DNA of 64,000 nucleotides from Pelagibacteraceae bacterium AG-422-N09 (GTDB lineage: Bacteria; Pseudomonadota; Alphaproteobacteria; Pelagibacterales; AG-422-B15): NCBI GenBank assembly GCA_003213515.1, contig QCMV01000005.1:1-64000 (forward strand), given 5' to 3'. Numbering within the stretch: position 1 is the stretch's first letter; every line of letters begins with the position of its first letter. The position numbers and the translations under genes were made by a program. The notes under the pieces were generated by a model. It was not told where the DNA came from, searched no databases, and saw only the letters and a list, made by a program, of their open reading frames with translations. Below are positions 50,669 through 58,376 of the stretch, piece by piece.

Positions 50669-51004
50669 TTATAATGCGTCCGAACCAGTCTCGCCTGTAC
50701 GAATTCTCATAACTGTTTCAATGTTAGAAACAAATATTTTACCATCACCAATACGATTTGTGTTTGCTGAAGCCCTAATCGCTTCGACGGCCGTATCGAC
50801 AAGATCATCTTGTAAGATTATTTCTAATCTTATTTTCGGAAGAAAATCACCATATTCAACACCAGTGTTAACTTCAGTAAAACCTCTCTGTCTACCTAAG
50901 CCTTTGGCTTCAGATATAGTGATCCCACGCACCCCAACTTTTTCAAGTGCTTCTTTTACATCATCTATCTTAAATGGCTTTATGACAGCTTCGATTTTTT
51001 TCAT
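50669..51004 (-). CDS. glnB: Nitrogen regulatory protein P-II
   Basis: 111 residues with the family start MKKIEAVIKPFKIDDVKEAL and the nucleotide loop GDGKIFVSNIE. The T-loop reads GFTEVNTGVEYGDFLPK. The uridylylation tyrosine Y51 is kept, but the loop is one residue shorter than the usual EY-x-x-DFLPK, and the residue at the usual Tyr46 place is N. The flanking bases read cleanly, so this is not a frameshift. It senses 2-oxoglutarate and energy state and should control the two glutamine synthetases downstream. It heads the operon, with 172 bases to the divergent nnr gene; no sigma-54 promoter was seen. Confidence 0.94.
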   Translation of the reverse strand: MKKIEAVIKPFKIDDVKEALEKVGVRGITISEAKGLGRQRGFTEVNTGVEYGDFLPKIRLEIILQDDLVDTAVEAIRASANTNRIGDGKIFVSNIETVMRIRTGETGSDAL

Positions 51005-51176
51005 TATGAGTTAACTCTTAAGTTATATACTTTAATTTTCAAAAAGAAGTTAAAATTAATGATAGAATGTATATATAATGTTTTTATGCCAAATTGACAT
51101 ATAGATTTAATTATAAATAGAGGTAAATTTTACATATCTTTATTTAAAACATGAACTTATAGGCGATTTCTAATAA

Positions 51177-52664
51177 ATGACTCAATATATCCTAAGTAAC
51201 AAAGAAATGGCAAAGGCCGACCTTTTAACTATTGAGTCTGGTATTTCTAGTTTGGATCTAATGTTTAACGCAGGAGAGAAAGTTTTCAACAATCTTCCTG
51301 TTCAAAAAGGTAAAAGAGTACTCTTTATTTGTGGTCCGGGAAATAACGGCGGTGATGGTTATGTTGCAGCTGACCTTCTTTTAAAGCAAGGTATGGAAAT
51401 TGATATTTATTGCCCTATTAGTAAAGCTAAGGAAAGTAATGACAATCTACATTATAAACAAAAACTTAATAAATCATTATTTGTTTCCAAAATTAGAAGT
51501 TTATCAAATTATTGTTATGTAGTTGACGCTTTGTTTGGTACAGGGTTATCAAGAACAATATCAAATGATTTAAGTTCTTTAGTTAGTAAAATTAATCAAT
51601 CTAAATTAGATGTTTTCTCCGTAGATATTCCATCTGGCATTAATGGCGATACATCTGCTGTTCTTGGAGAAGCTTTTAAAGCTTCAAAAACAATTACTTT
51701 TTTTAATAAAAAAAAATGCCATTATTTGTATCCTGGAAAAAAATATTGTGGAGAAATAGTAGTTGAGGATATTGGAATTAAAAAAAAAGTATTTGATAAA
51801 ATCATGCCGAATATAAAAAAAAATGATCCATCACTATGGATTAAAAATTTTCCATTTCCAGCTTCAAGCGATCATAAATATTCAAGAGGCATGCTTGTAA
51901 TTAATACTGGTCCTCAATTTCAAACTGGAGCAGCTCGATTAGCTGGTCGATCAGCTATGCGCGTTGGGGCAGGAGCAGTCACAATGGTCTGCGATGAAGA
52001 AACAGCAAAAATACTAGAACCACAAATTTCAGTAGAATTATTATCAGTGATAAAAGAAAAAAACGATTTTCAAAAACTTTTAAAAGACAAAAGAGTTTCA
52101 AGTGTCCTCATTGGCCCTGGAAATGGAGTAAACGACGAGACAAAAGCCAGAACTTTAATGGCACTGGCTTTTGTGGATCATTGTGTAATTGATGCAGACG
52201 CAATTACATGTTTTGAAAATAATCCGGAAGAATTATTTATAGATACTTATCCGCATACAATACTCACACCTCATGAAGGTGAATTTAAAAGACTATTTGG
52301 TGAAGGTATTGCCTTAATGGAAGATAAAGTACTGAAGTGTGTTGAGGCCGCCAAATTAGCAGGAAGTATAGTTTTACTCAAAGGCGCTGATACAGTTATT
52401 GCTGACCCTGAAGGTAATGTTGTAATAAATGTAAGCGAAGCTCCATATCTAGCAACCGCAGGATCAGGCGATGTTCTTGCTGGAATCATCGCTTCACTTG
52501 TTGGAGATAATAAGATGAATGCTTTTGATGCGGCTTGCGCTGGAGCATATATTCACTCAAAACTTGGAGAAATGATAGGTCCTGGGCTAATTGCAGAGGA
52601 TCTTATTGACAACATCCCCCTGATGATTAAAAAGCTGCATTCGTATGTTGCAAAAAGTAATTAA
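51177..52664 (+). CDS. nnr: Bifunctional NAD(P)H-hydrate epimerase/dehydratase
   Basis: 495 residues. The N-terminal epimerase domain (to about residue 220) has FICGPGNNGGDGYVAADLL and DALFGTGLSR. The C-terminal ADP/ATP-dependent dehydratase has LIGPGNG, LTPHEGEFKRLF and TAGSGDVLAGIIASL. It repairs hydrated NADH and NADPH. It is divergent from the glnB operon and overlaps the next gene by 20 bases. Confidence 0.93.
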   Translation: MTQYILSNKEMAKADLLTIESGISSLDLMFNAGEKVFNNLPVQKGKRVLFICGPGNNGGDGYVAADLLLKQGMEIDIYCPISKAKESNDNLHYKQKLNKSLFVSKIRSLSNYCYVVDALFGTGLSRTISNDLSSLVSKINQSKLDVFSVDIPSGINGDTSAVLGEAFKASKTITFFNKKKCHYLYPGKKYCGEIVVEDIGIKKKVFDKIMPNIKKNDPSLWIKNFPFPASSDHKYSRGMLVINTGPQFQTGAARLAGRSAMRVGAGAVTMVCDEETAKILEPQISVELLSVIKEKNDFQKLLKDKRVSSVLIGPGNGVNDETKARTLMALAFVDHCVIDADAITCFENNPEELFIDTYPHTILTPHEGEFKRLFGEGIALMEDKVLKCVEAAKLAGSIVLLKGADTVIADPEGNVVINVSEAPYLATAGSGDVLAGIIASLVGDNKMNAFDAACAGAYIHSKLGEMIGPGLIAEDLIDNIPLMIKKLHSYVAKSN

Positions 52665-54489
52665 AATATCATCTCTTCTAATTTTTTTTCTTACACTCAG
52701 TTTGAATATAAGTTTAGCAGAAGATCAGATTTATAAATTTAAATCCAAAAACACTAACTTTATTGGATCTGTAGCAAAAGAAAAAAATGGTTCAAAAACT
52801 ATTTCTTTTGTCGGCATCCCCTTTGCAAAGCCTCCAGTTGATGATTTAAGATGGAAAGCTCCAAGAGAATTAGATCTCATGCCTGATACATTTGAAGCTA
52901 ATACCTTACCTAATCGTTGTATGCAAGTTAGTAATTTTTATGACTCAATGGATGGTATTGAGGGAGGTTCAATAATTGGATCTGAGGACTGTCTTTATTT
53001 GAATATTTATCTGTCAGAAAATGCATACAACAGTAAAAAGAAATTGCCAGTCATGTTTTGGATACACGGAGGTGGTAATACGTGGGGTTATTCAGCTTCA
53101 AACTTGTATACTTCAGGCGATTTCATAATGGAACATGATGTAATTTTAGTCACAACAAACTATAGATTAGGTCCTTTTGGATGGTTTGCCTTCAGCGGTC
53201 TAAATGAAGACTCAAATAATGAACTTGATCAAAGTGTAAATTTTGGAACTCTCGATATTATAAAATCACTTGAGTGGGTTAATGAGAATATTTCAAATTT
53301 TAATGGTGACCCAAATAACATTACCATATTTGGTGAGTCTGCTGGTGCAAGAAATGTAATTTCACTTATGACTTCACCTTTAAGTGAAAACTTATTTCAA
53401 AGAGGAATTTCTCAAAGTGGTTATCTCGGCTCAGACTCTTTAGACTTTGCAGAAAATAATGAAAGAGCGGGATCAAAAAGTTTATTAAGACACTTAATCA
53501 AATCAAAGAATACATCAATATCTGATGAGGAGATTTCAAATTTCATGAGCAATCAGATGCTTTCTGTTGACTTTTTGAGAACTGCAGATGCAAACGATAT
53601 TATATCATATTATAGGCCAAGACCTGATGCAGCTGGATTAATTGATGTTCCAAATGTAATACCTGATGGAGTAGTAATCCCAAATAAGGGAATTTATGGA
53701 GCTTATAGGGATGGGGAAATGCACGATAAACGTATGATATTTGGTTCGACACGAGATGAAGATAAACTGTTTATGTTTATGAACGATGAATATGTAAATA
53801 GGCCATTATCTTTTTTAAGTCCAATCTCAGAATATCTTGATTTATATGTAAAACCCAAAGATCCAAAGTATTATGATATCTACGCTAAATACATGGCAGA
53901 GTCATGGAAGTATGGAGCAGTAGATCTACCTTCAAACTTTACATCAAATTACAAAAAATCAAATGTATATGCTTATCGATTTGATTGGGATGAACAAAAT
54001 GTTTATTTAGGTGTTGATCTACCCAATCTACTAGGCGCTGCACATGGAATGGAGTTAGCGTTTATTTTTAAATCAGATGGTTTATTAGGCGAGAGCTCTG
54101 ATGCGATAAATGATATAATGTATAATGAAAATAACAGGTCTACTGATTTAGAACTCTCCACGAAAATGGGACAATATTGGGTAAATTTTGCTTACGATGG
54201 GAATCCAAATAGCACCCCATATGATATGTCTACCGAGTGGAAACCATGGAATAAATTAAATAACAACGAAAGGTTTATCGTATTTGACTCTGTTAACGAT
54301 AAGGGCATTGCAATGTTTAATAATACTCTATCGGCTGACTCAATTCTTCAAGGAATATCAAGTGAGAGCATAACTATTGATCAAAAGTGCTATATAATTG
54401 ATAAAATGTTTAATAGGACAACTCTTACTAATAAGGAAGTGGAAGAAATTTACAGAACCTTTATGAGCGGTAAGTGCACTAAGGTCTAA
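52645..54489 (+). CDS. Secreted type B carboxylesterase
   Basis: 614 residues with a signal peptide (hydrophobic 8-23, likely cleavage at SLA-E). The alpha/beta hydrolase core has FVGIPFAKPPVDDLRWKAP, the SEDCLYLNIYLS hallmark, the oxyanion hole WIHGGGNTWG and the nucleophile S232 in FGESAGARNV. A catalytic histidine is likely in GAAHGMELAFIF. By family it cleaves carboxyl esters, and the exported form could act on lipids or other esters taken from seawater. It overlaps nnr. The acid residue was not fixed with certainty. Confidence 0.88.
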   Translation: MLQKVIKISSLLIFFLTLSLNISLAEDQIYKFKSKNTNFIGSVAKEKNGSKTISFVGIPFAKPPVDDLRWKAPRELDLMPDTFEANTLPNRCMQVSNFYDSMDGIEGGSIIGSEDCLYLNIYLSENAYNSKKKLPVMFWIHGGGNTWGYSASNLYTSGDFIMEHDVILVTTNYRLGPFGWFAFSGLNEDSNNELDQSVNFGTLDIIKSLEWVNENISNFNGDPNNITIFGESAGARNVISLMTSPLSENLFQRGISQSGYLGSDSLDFAENNERAGSKSLLRHLIKSKNTSISDEEISNFMSNQMLSVDFLRTADANDIISYYRPRPDAAGLIDVPNVIPDGVVIPNKGIYGAYRDGEMHDKRMIFGSTRDEDKLFMFMNDEYVNRPLSFLSPISEYLDLYVKPKDPKYYDIYAKYMAESWKYGAVDLPSNFTSNYKKSNVYAYRFDWDEQNVYLGVDLPNLLGAAHGMELAFIFKSDGLLGESSDAINDIMYNENNRSTDLELSTKMGQYWVNFAYDGNPNSTPYDMSTEWKPWNKLNNNERFIVFDSVNDKGIAMFNNTLSADSILQGISSESITIDQKCYIIDKMFNRTTLTNKEVEEIYRTFMSGKCTKV

Positions 54490-54704
54490 ATTTTATTTAG
54501 CTCAACTTTATAGTCATCCACGATAGTTATTTCCTGTATACCATCGATGTGCATCTGAAATTTCTTATATTCTTCTTTTTCTTTCACTTTTTCTCGAGCT
54601 TCTTTTTCATCTTTCGCACAGACAAAGATATTAGTATGTCCTTCATAAAAGCCATCTGAAATATTGGGATCATAAAAACCTGTATGGACTTGAAACAATT
54701 TCAT
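54486..54704 (-). CDS. Small conserved protein, DUF1543-like
   Basis: 72 residues, no signal or helix. It starts MKLFQVHTGFYDP and ends DGIQEITIVDDYKVELNKI, a pattern resembling the DUF1543 family, whose function is unknown. The middle (FVCAKDEKEAREKVKEKEEY) is charged and helical. Its stop overlaps the end of the esterase gene by four bases. The start codon is 19 bases from the divergent DUF2256-like gene. Confidence 0.6.
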   Translation of the reverse strand: MKLFQVHTGFYDPNISDGFYEGHTNIFVCAKDEKEAREKVKEKEEYKKFQMHIDGIQEITIVDDYKVELNKI

Positions 54705-54723
54705 ATTATTTAATAATTAGATC

Positions 54724-54858
54724 ATGAAAAAAGAAAACTTGCCATCTAAAATATGCCCAGTTTGTAATCGCCCTTTCAACTGGAGAAAAAAATGGAGGTT
54801 GAACTGGGATAGAGTAATATACTGTTCAAAAAAGTGTGCTGGAATAAAAAAGGCTTAA
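54724..54858 (+). CDS. Tiny zinc-ribbon-like protein, DUF2256 type
   Basis: 44 residues, ATG at 54724 to TAA at 54858. The protein carries CPVCNRPFNWRKKW followed by W-x-x-VIYCSKKC, so four cysteines in two CxxC/CSxxC pairs could hold a zinc ion. This is the pattern of the DUF2256 family, whose role is unknown. It overlaps the end of the convergent hydroxyacid dehydrogenase gene by four bases. It is short, but the complete motif set and tight packing make it a real gene. Confidence 0.85.
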   Translation: MKKENLPSKICPVCNRPFNWRKKWRLNWDRVIYCSKKCAGIKKA

Positions 54859-55796
54859 ACGATATTTCTTTTTTTGCCTTTATAAAAAGAATTTATATTT
54901 TTTACTAATTGATTGATTGCTTTTTGCAAGGTTTCATTTGATGCCCATGCGGTATGGGGTGTCCAAATGAAATTTGCTTCATTTAATATGCTATAATAAG
55001 GGTGAGACTTTTTTGGAGGTTCACTAGTTGTGACATCAACTCCAGATCCTGCAATGATTTTTTGTTTTAATGCTTTTGCTAGATCATTTTCATTAACTAT
55101 GCCTCCCCTGGCAGTATTAATTAAGATCATATTTTTTTTCATTATTTTTAATTCTTTAATTGTTATCAGGTCTTTTGTTTTCTCATTCAAGGGGCAATGA
55201 ATAGATAAGTAATCAAGAGATGATAAGAATTTTAAAAATTGTGTTTTTTTATAATTTCTTACTGAAAAATAGTTAATATTCATTCCAAATGCTTTAGCTG
55301 TTCTGCCAACTTTCATGCCGATTGAACCTTTTCCAATTATGCCCAATTTTTTGCCATGTAGATCATTTATTTCTCTGCTAAGTAATGCAAACACCTTTCT
55401 TTTTTGCCAAAGTTTCTTGTCTATATCTTTCTCGAGACCTTTAATATTTTTAGATAGTGCAAGCATGAGAGTTAAAACGTGTTCAGCAACCGAAATAGAA
55501 GCATAGTTTCTAAGATTGCATATAGAGATATTGTGTTTTCTGCAGTACTCTAAGTCTATTATATTCGTTCCCGTTGCAGTTATCGCAATTAGTTCTAAAT
55601 TGTTTGCATTAGATAAATTATTTCTATTCAGTTCAATTTTGTTGGTAACAACTATATGTGCTTTCTCAATCCTTTTTTTGACTTCCTTCACCTTTGTAAA
55701 ATTATGGTTTTTCCACTTGTGATTAAAATCAAGTTTTGGAAATATAATATTAGAAGGAAAAGTGGACCTATCTAAAAATACAATATTTTTTCTCAT
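54855..55796 (-). CDS. D-2-hydroxyacid dehydrogenase, glycerate/hydroxypyruvate type
   Basis: 313 residues. The NAD-binding motif is GIIGKGSIGMKVGR, and the catalytic set is the arginine in LINTARGGIVNE, the glutamate in TTSEPP and the histidine in WTPHTAWAS. The TPH-x-AWAS form is typical of HprA-type glycerate dehydrogenases that reduce hydroxypyruvate, but lactate- or other D-2-hydroxyacid activity is possible. The start is 42 bases from the first copy of the tRNA-Leu duplicated segment. Confidence 0.88.
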   Translation of the reverse strand: MRKNIVFLDRSTFPSNIIFPKLDFNHKWKNHNFTKVKEVKKRIEKAHIVVTNKIELNRNNLSNANNLELIAITATGTNIIDLEYCRKHNISICNLRNYASISVAEHVLTLMLALSKNIKGLEKDIDKKLWQKRKVFALLSREINDLHGKKLGIIGKGSIGMKVGRTAKAFGMNINYFSVRNYKKTQFLKFLSSLDYLSIHCPLNEKTKDLITIKELKIMKKNMILINTARGGIVNENDLAKALKQKIIAGSGVDVTTSEPPKKSHPYYSILNEANFIWTPHTAWASNETLQKAINQLVKNINSFYKGKKRNIV

Positions 55797-55838
55797 GATT
55801 AACGGTCAAAACTATAGCATCAAATTGTAATATTTTAC

Positions 55839-55931
55839 TGTAAACATCTAAAAAATAGTCTATTTTGCATTTTTTATTATTCACGGATATGGTGGAATTG
55901 GTACACACGCTGGTTTTAGGTACCAGTGAGG
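55839..55931 (+). repeat. Direct repeat copy 1: tRNA-Leu upstream region plus tRNA 5' part
   Basis: This 93-base segment aligns without gaps to 58377-58469. The shared core AAATAGTCTATTTTGCATTT is identical. A seven-base block near the left end and a few single positions differ. It marks the left edge of the MORN-gene island. Confidence 0.9.
55883..55931 (+). pseudogene. Truncated tRNA-Leu copy (first 49 bases)
   Basis: It matches the intact tRNA-Leu at 58421-58469 at all but two positions: G to A at the first base, and G to C in the D-loop (GGTACAC instead of GGTAGAC). The anticodon stem-loop with TAG is present. After GTGAGG the sequence departs, so the variable arm, T-arm and acceptor 3' strand are missing. 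It cannot make a tRNA. Confidence 0.9.
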
Positions 55932-55998
55932 GTAAACAACACAAATAGATTCATTTCAATTGCTTAGCGCTTCTTTTTAATAGGATTAGCTCCGATTA

Positions 55999-56013
55999 GT
56001 ACCATTATAGTAC
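55999..56013 (+). repeat. Short island-edge direct repeat, left (GTACCATTATAGTAC)
   Basis: This 15-mer matches 13 of 15 bases at 58307-58321 in the same orientation. The pair flanks the three island genes closely, just inside the larger tRNA-derived repeats. It could be a recombination site or chance; a single pair is weak evidence. Confidence 0.35.
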
Positions 56014-56057
56014 CACTTCATGATTAAATATTAATGATTTGTGGGGTATGATAATGT
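56014..56057 (+). repeat. Shared 44-nt leader, copy A
   Basis: The leader before the small secreted-protein gene aligns without gaps over 44 nt with 57718-57761, each ending exactly at the ATG. The first 17 bases (CACTTCATGATTAAATA) are identical, and GGGGTATGAT is shared just before the start. About 34 of 44 positions agree. It holds the ribosome binding site and perhaps a regulatory element. Confidence 0.75.
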
Positions 56058-56267
56058 ATGAAAAATAATCTTCTTCTAACGCTATTATTGATTTTACTTA
56101 CGCCACACTTATTGCTAGCTGATGAAAAACATTTTAACGGGGAATCTGAGTTAACATACAAGTGTGGTGACGAAGGATATATATTAATAACCTACAAAAA
56201 AAATGAGATTAACTTAGATAAATATGATTCCAATGAAACCGATGTTCAATTTCTGGGTGATTTGTAA
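56058..56267 (+). CDS. Small secreted protein of the MORN island, unknown function
   Basis: 69 residues with a clear signal peptide (MKNNLLLTLLLILLTPHLLLADE, cleavage near LLA-D). The mature part is about 47 polar residues with one cysteine (YKCGDEGYILITYKK) and no recognised domain. Its TAA overlaps the ATG of the MORN lipoprotein (TAATG), which suggests coupled translation and a joint role. The leader is shared with the second MORN gene, so this ORF may be the 5' part of an older duplicated unit. Confidence 0.65.
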   Translation: MKNNLLLTLLLILLTPHLLLADEKHFNGESELTYKCGDEGYILITYKKNEINLDKYDSNETDVQFLGDL

Positions 56268-57682
56268 TGTATGATTGCAGTATGAAAGATTATATTTCAA
56301 TTGCTGTAATAATATTTTTATCACTCATACTTATTTCATGCGACTTATTACCTTCATATACTGGAAGTAAAACTTATGAGGATGGATCTGAGTACATTGG
56401 TGAATTTAGTTACGGAAAGAGAGATGGAGCTGGGAAGATGACTTATGCAGATGGTAAAGTTTATACTGGTGAATGGAAAGATGATAAGAGAAGCGGCATG
56501 GGAACCTCAATACTTTTTGATGGAACAACTTATGAGGGTGAATTTTATGATGACGAAGCCCACGGCCAAGGCAAAATCACAATGCTTGATGGAAAAATTA
56601 TCGTTGGTGAGTTTAAAGATGGTTTATTAAACGGCCAAGGTAAAGAAACGCAACCTGATGGAGCAACTTATGAAGGCGAATTTCGAGATGGAATTCCTAA
56701 CGGTCAAGGCAAAGCTACGTACTCTGATGGAGCAACTTATGAAGGCGAATTTCGAGATGGAATCCCTAACGGTCAAGGCAAAGCTACGTACTCTGATGGA
56801 TTAACTTATGAAGGTGAATTCCGAGATGGAACCCCTAACGGCCAGGGTAAAGGGACGTACTCTGATGGATCAACTTATGAAGGTGAATTCCGAGATGGAA
56901 CCCCTAACGGCTTGGGAAAAGGGACGTATTCTGATGGATCAATTTATGAAGGTGAATGGAAAGATGGCTTAATGCATGGTACAGGAGAAATGCACTATCC
57001 GTTCTATGGTGGAGGAGGTTTTTACATTGGTGAATTCCAAAATAATTTTAGGAATGGCCAAGGATCTATGACATACGGTAAGGAACATCAAATGAAATCA
57101 TATGTTGGCGCATGGAAAGATGACGAACCTAGTGGCCAAGGAATAATTACGCATTCAGATGGACATTCGTACGAAGGAGATTTCATTAATGGAAAGCCTA
57201 ATGGTCAAGGTAAAATGACGTACACCGATGGAACAACTTATGAAGGTGAATGGAAAGATGGAGTCCCTAACGGCCAGGGTAGAGAAACGCGTCCTGATGG
57301 AGCAATCTACGTGGGGGAATGGGAGGATGGTGAATTGAAATATGTGAAATATTCAACTGATCTAATAAAGCAAGAAAATATTATAAAGGCTCAATTAATG
57401 GAATGCTGGTCTATTCCGATTGGAATCCCATATGATGAAACAATGGTTGTTGAAGTGTTATTAAGTTTTAACGCGGATGGAACCTTCTCAAAATCACCTG
57501 AAATTGTAGATATTGAAAGAATGAATAATCCAAAAGAAAAATACTATCGTGTTCTAGCAGAAAGTGCTCTCAGAGCTTTAAATAGGTGCGAAAATATTGG
57601 AATTAAAGGCTTAAATACTGAACTCTATGAAACGTGGAAAAATTTACAGGTTAATTTTGACCCTAGAGAAATATTAAAGTGA
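56267..57682 (+). CDS. MORN-repeat lipoprotein with TolA/TonB-like C-terminal domain
   Basis: 471 residues. A lipoprotein signal ends at LILISC, so the lipid-anchored cysteine is near residue 25; start may be 56267 or the ATG at 56282. About 14 MORN repeats of 23 residues follow (DG-x-x-YEGEF-x-DG-x-x-NGQGK), residues about 35-360. The last hundred residues, from IKAQLMECWSIPIG through SFNADG, ALRALNRC and YETWKNL to VNFDPREIL, fit the C-terminal domain of alphaproteobacterial TolA: two cysteines, an acid-rich middle and the FDPRE ending. Repeats probably make a flat ladder surface; the TolA-like end may bind a periplasmic partner. Function is unknown. Confidence 0.85.
   Translation: MYDCSMKDYISIAVIIFLSLILISCDLLPSYTGSKTYEDGSEYIGEFSYGKRDGAGKMTYADGKVYTGEWKDDKRSGMGTSILFDGTTYEGEFYDDEAHGQGKITMLDGKIIVGEFKDGLLNGQGKETQPDGATYEGEFRDGIPNGQGKATYSDGATYEGEFRDGIPNGQGKATYSDGLTYEGEFRDGTPNGQGKGTYSDGSTYEGEFRDGTPNGLGKGTYSDGSIYEGEWKDGLMHGTGEMHYPFYGGGGFYIGEFQNNFRNGQGSMTYGKEHQMKSYVGAWKDDEPSGQGIITHSDGHSYEGDFINGKPNGQGKMTYTDGTTYEGEWKDGVPNGQGRETRPDGAIYVGEWEDGELKYVKYSTDLIKQENIIKAQLMECWSIPIGIPYDETMVVEVLLSFNADGTFSKSPEIVDIERMNNPKEKYYRVLAESALRALNRCENIGIKGLNTELYETWKNLQVNFDPREILK
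56657..56932 (+). repeat. Tandem 69-bp repeats within the MORN lipoprotein gene
   Basis: Units begin at 56657, 56726, 56795 and 56864, with a diverging fifth at 56933. Units one and two differ at one base in 69; the third and fourth are also close to each other. Each encodes one 23-residue MORN repeat, so the array seems recently expanded and may vary in copy number among strains. Confidence 0.9.
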
Positions 57683-57717
57683 ATACCTTTTTTAACATGT
57701 ATTGATCAATTTATTGA

Positions 57718-57761
57718 CACTTCATGATTAAATAATCACGAATTACGGGGTATGATTGATT
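57718..57761 (+). repeat. Shared 44-nt leader, copy B
   Basis: The counterpart of 56014-56057, ending at the ATG of the second MORN gene. The start of the leader reads TTGACACTTCATGATTAAAT and includes a TTGACA that could serve as a -35 element, although no convincing -10 was found at the right distance. Confidence 0.75.
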
Positions 57762-58283
57762 ATGAAAATTACATTATTCTTAAGTTTGTTCTTTTTCTTT
57801 ATTACAAACGTATATAGCGATGAATGTATTAGTGGCAATTGTACTGATGGATTTGGAACTTATGTCTGGGATAATGGAGATCGATATGTTGGCGAAAGTG
57901 TAAATAATTTGAGTCATGGATTAGGCACATACTACTACTCCAATGGCAATCAATATACTGGTGAATGGATTAACAACTTAATACATGGAAATGGAACTTT
58001 TACATGGCGTTCTGGTGAATTTGCAGGCGATAAATATATTGGCCAATGGTTCAATGATAAAAAGCAAGGAAACGGTGCATACTATTTCAGTAATGGCGAT
58101 ATCTTAGTTGGTGAGTGGCGAGATGATCAAGCTAGTGGGGATGGAGCAATAATATATGAAAATGGAGATGTATATGTAGGTGAGTTCAAAAATAGTTTAA
58201 AGCATGGACAAGGAAAAGCATTTTATAATGATGGATCCTTATTTCACAATGGTAAATGGCAAAATGGTGAGCCAATTGAATGA
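57762..58283 (+). CDS. Secreted MORN-repeat protein
   Basis: 173 residues from the ATG at 57762 (MKITLFLSLFFFFITNVYSDE), preferred over the TTG at 57756 because it gives a clean signal peptide and matches the leader spacing of the first unit. The mature part has about six MORN repeats (DG-FGTYVWDNGDRYVGES, YTGEWINN-HGNGTF and others) and no C-terminal domain. It is more diverged than the repeats in the upstream lipoprotein. It is probably periplasmic or surface-exposed; no function can be assigned. Confidence 0.82.
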   Translation: MKITLFLSLFFFFITNVYSDECISGNCTDGFGTYVWDNGDRYVGESVNNLSHGLGTYYYSNGNQYTGEWINNLIHGNGTFTWRSGEFAGDKYIGQWFNDKKQGNGAYYFSNGDILVGEWRDDQASGDGAIIYENGDVYVGEFKNSLKHGQGKAFYNDGSLFHNGKWQNGEPIE

Positions 58284-58306
58284 CTCTATACTGACATAAT
58301 AAAGCG

Positions 58307-58321
58307 GTACCACCATAGTAC
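58307..58321 (+). repeat. Short island-edge direct repeat, right (GTACCACCATAGTAC)
   Basis: 13 of 15 bases match 55999-56013 in the same orientation. It lies 24 bases after the second MORN gene stop and 56 bases before the right copy of the tRNA-derived repeat. Confidence 0.35.
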
Positions 58322-58376
58322 AAAAGGATGAAGAAAAACCACTTAAACCAAAACCTTAGCTAGATAAAAAAATAGA

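Noticed and set aside
51005..51176. Sigma-54 (-24/-12) promoter for the glnB operon
   Set aside because: No TGGCAC-N5-TTGC pattern was found on the minus strand in this gap.
57752..57820. ATG at 57752 as start of the second MORN gene
   Set aside because: It is out of frame with the MORN repeats. The ATG at 57762 gives the signal peptide and matches the leader spacing of copy A.
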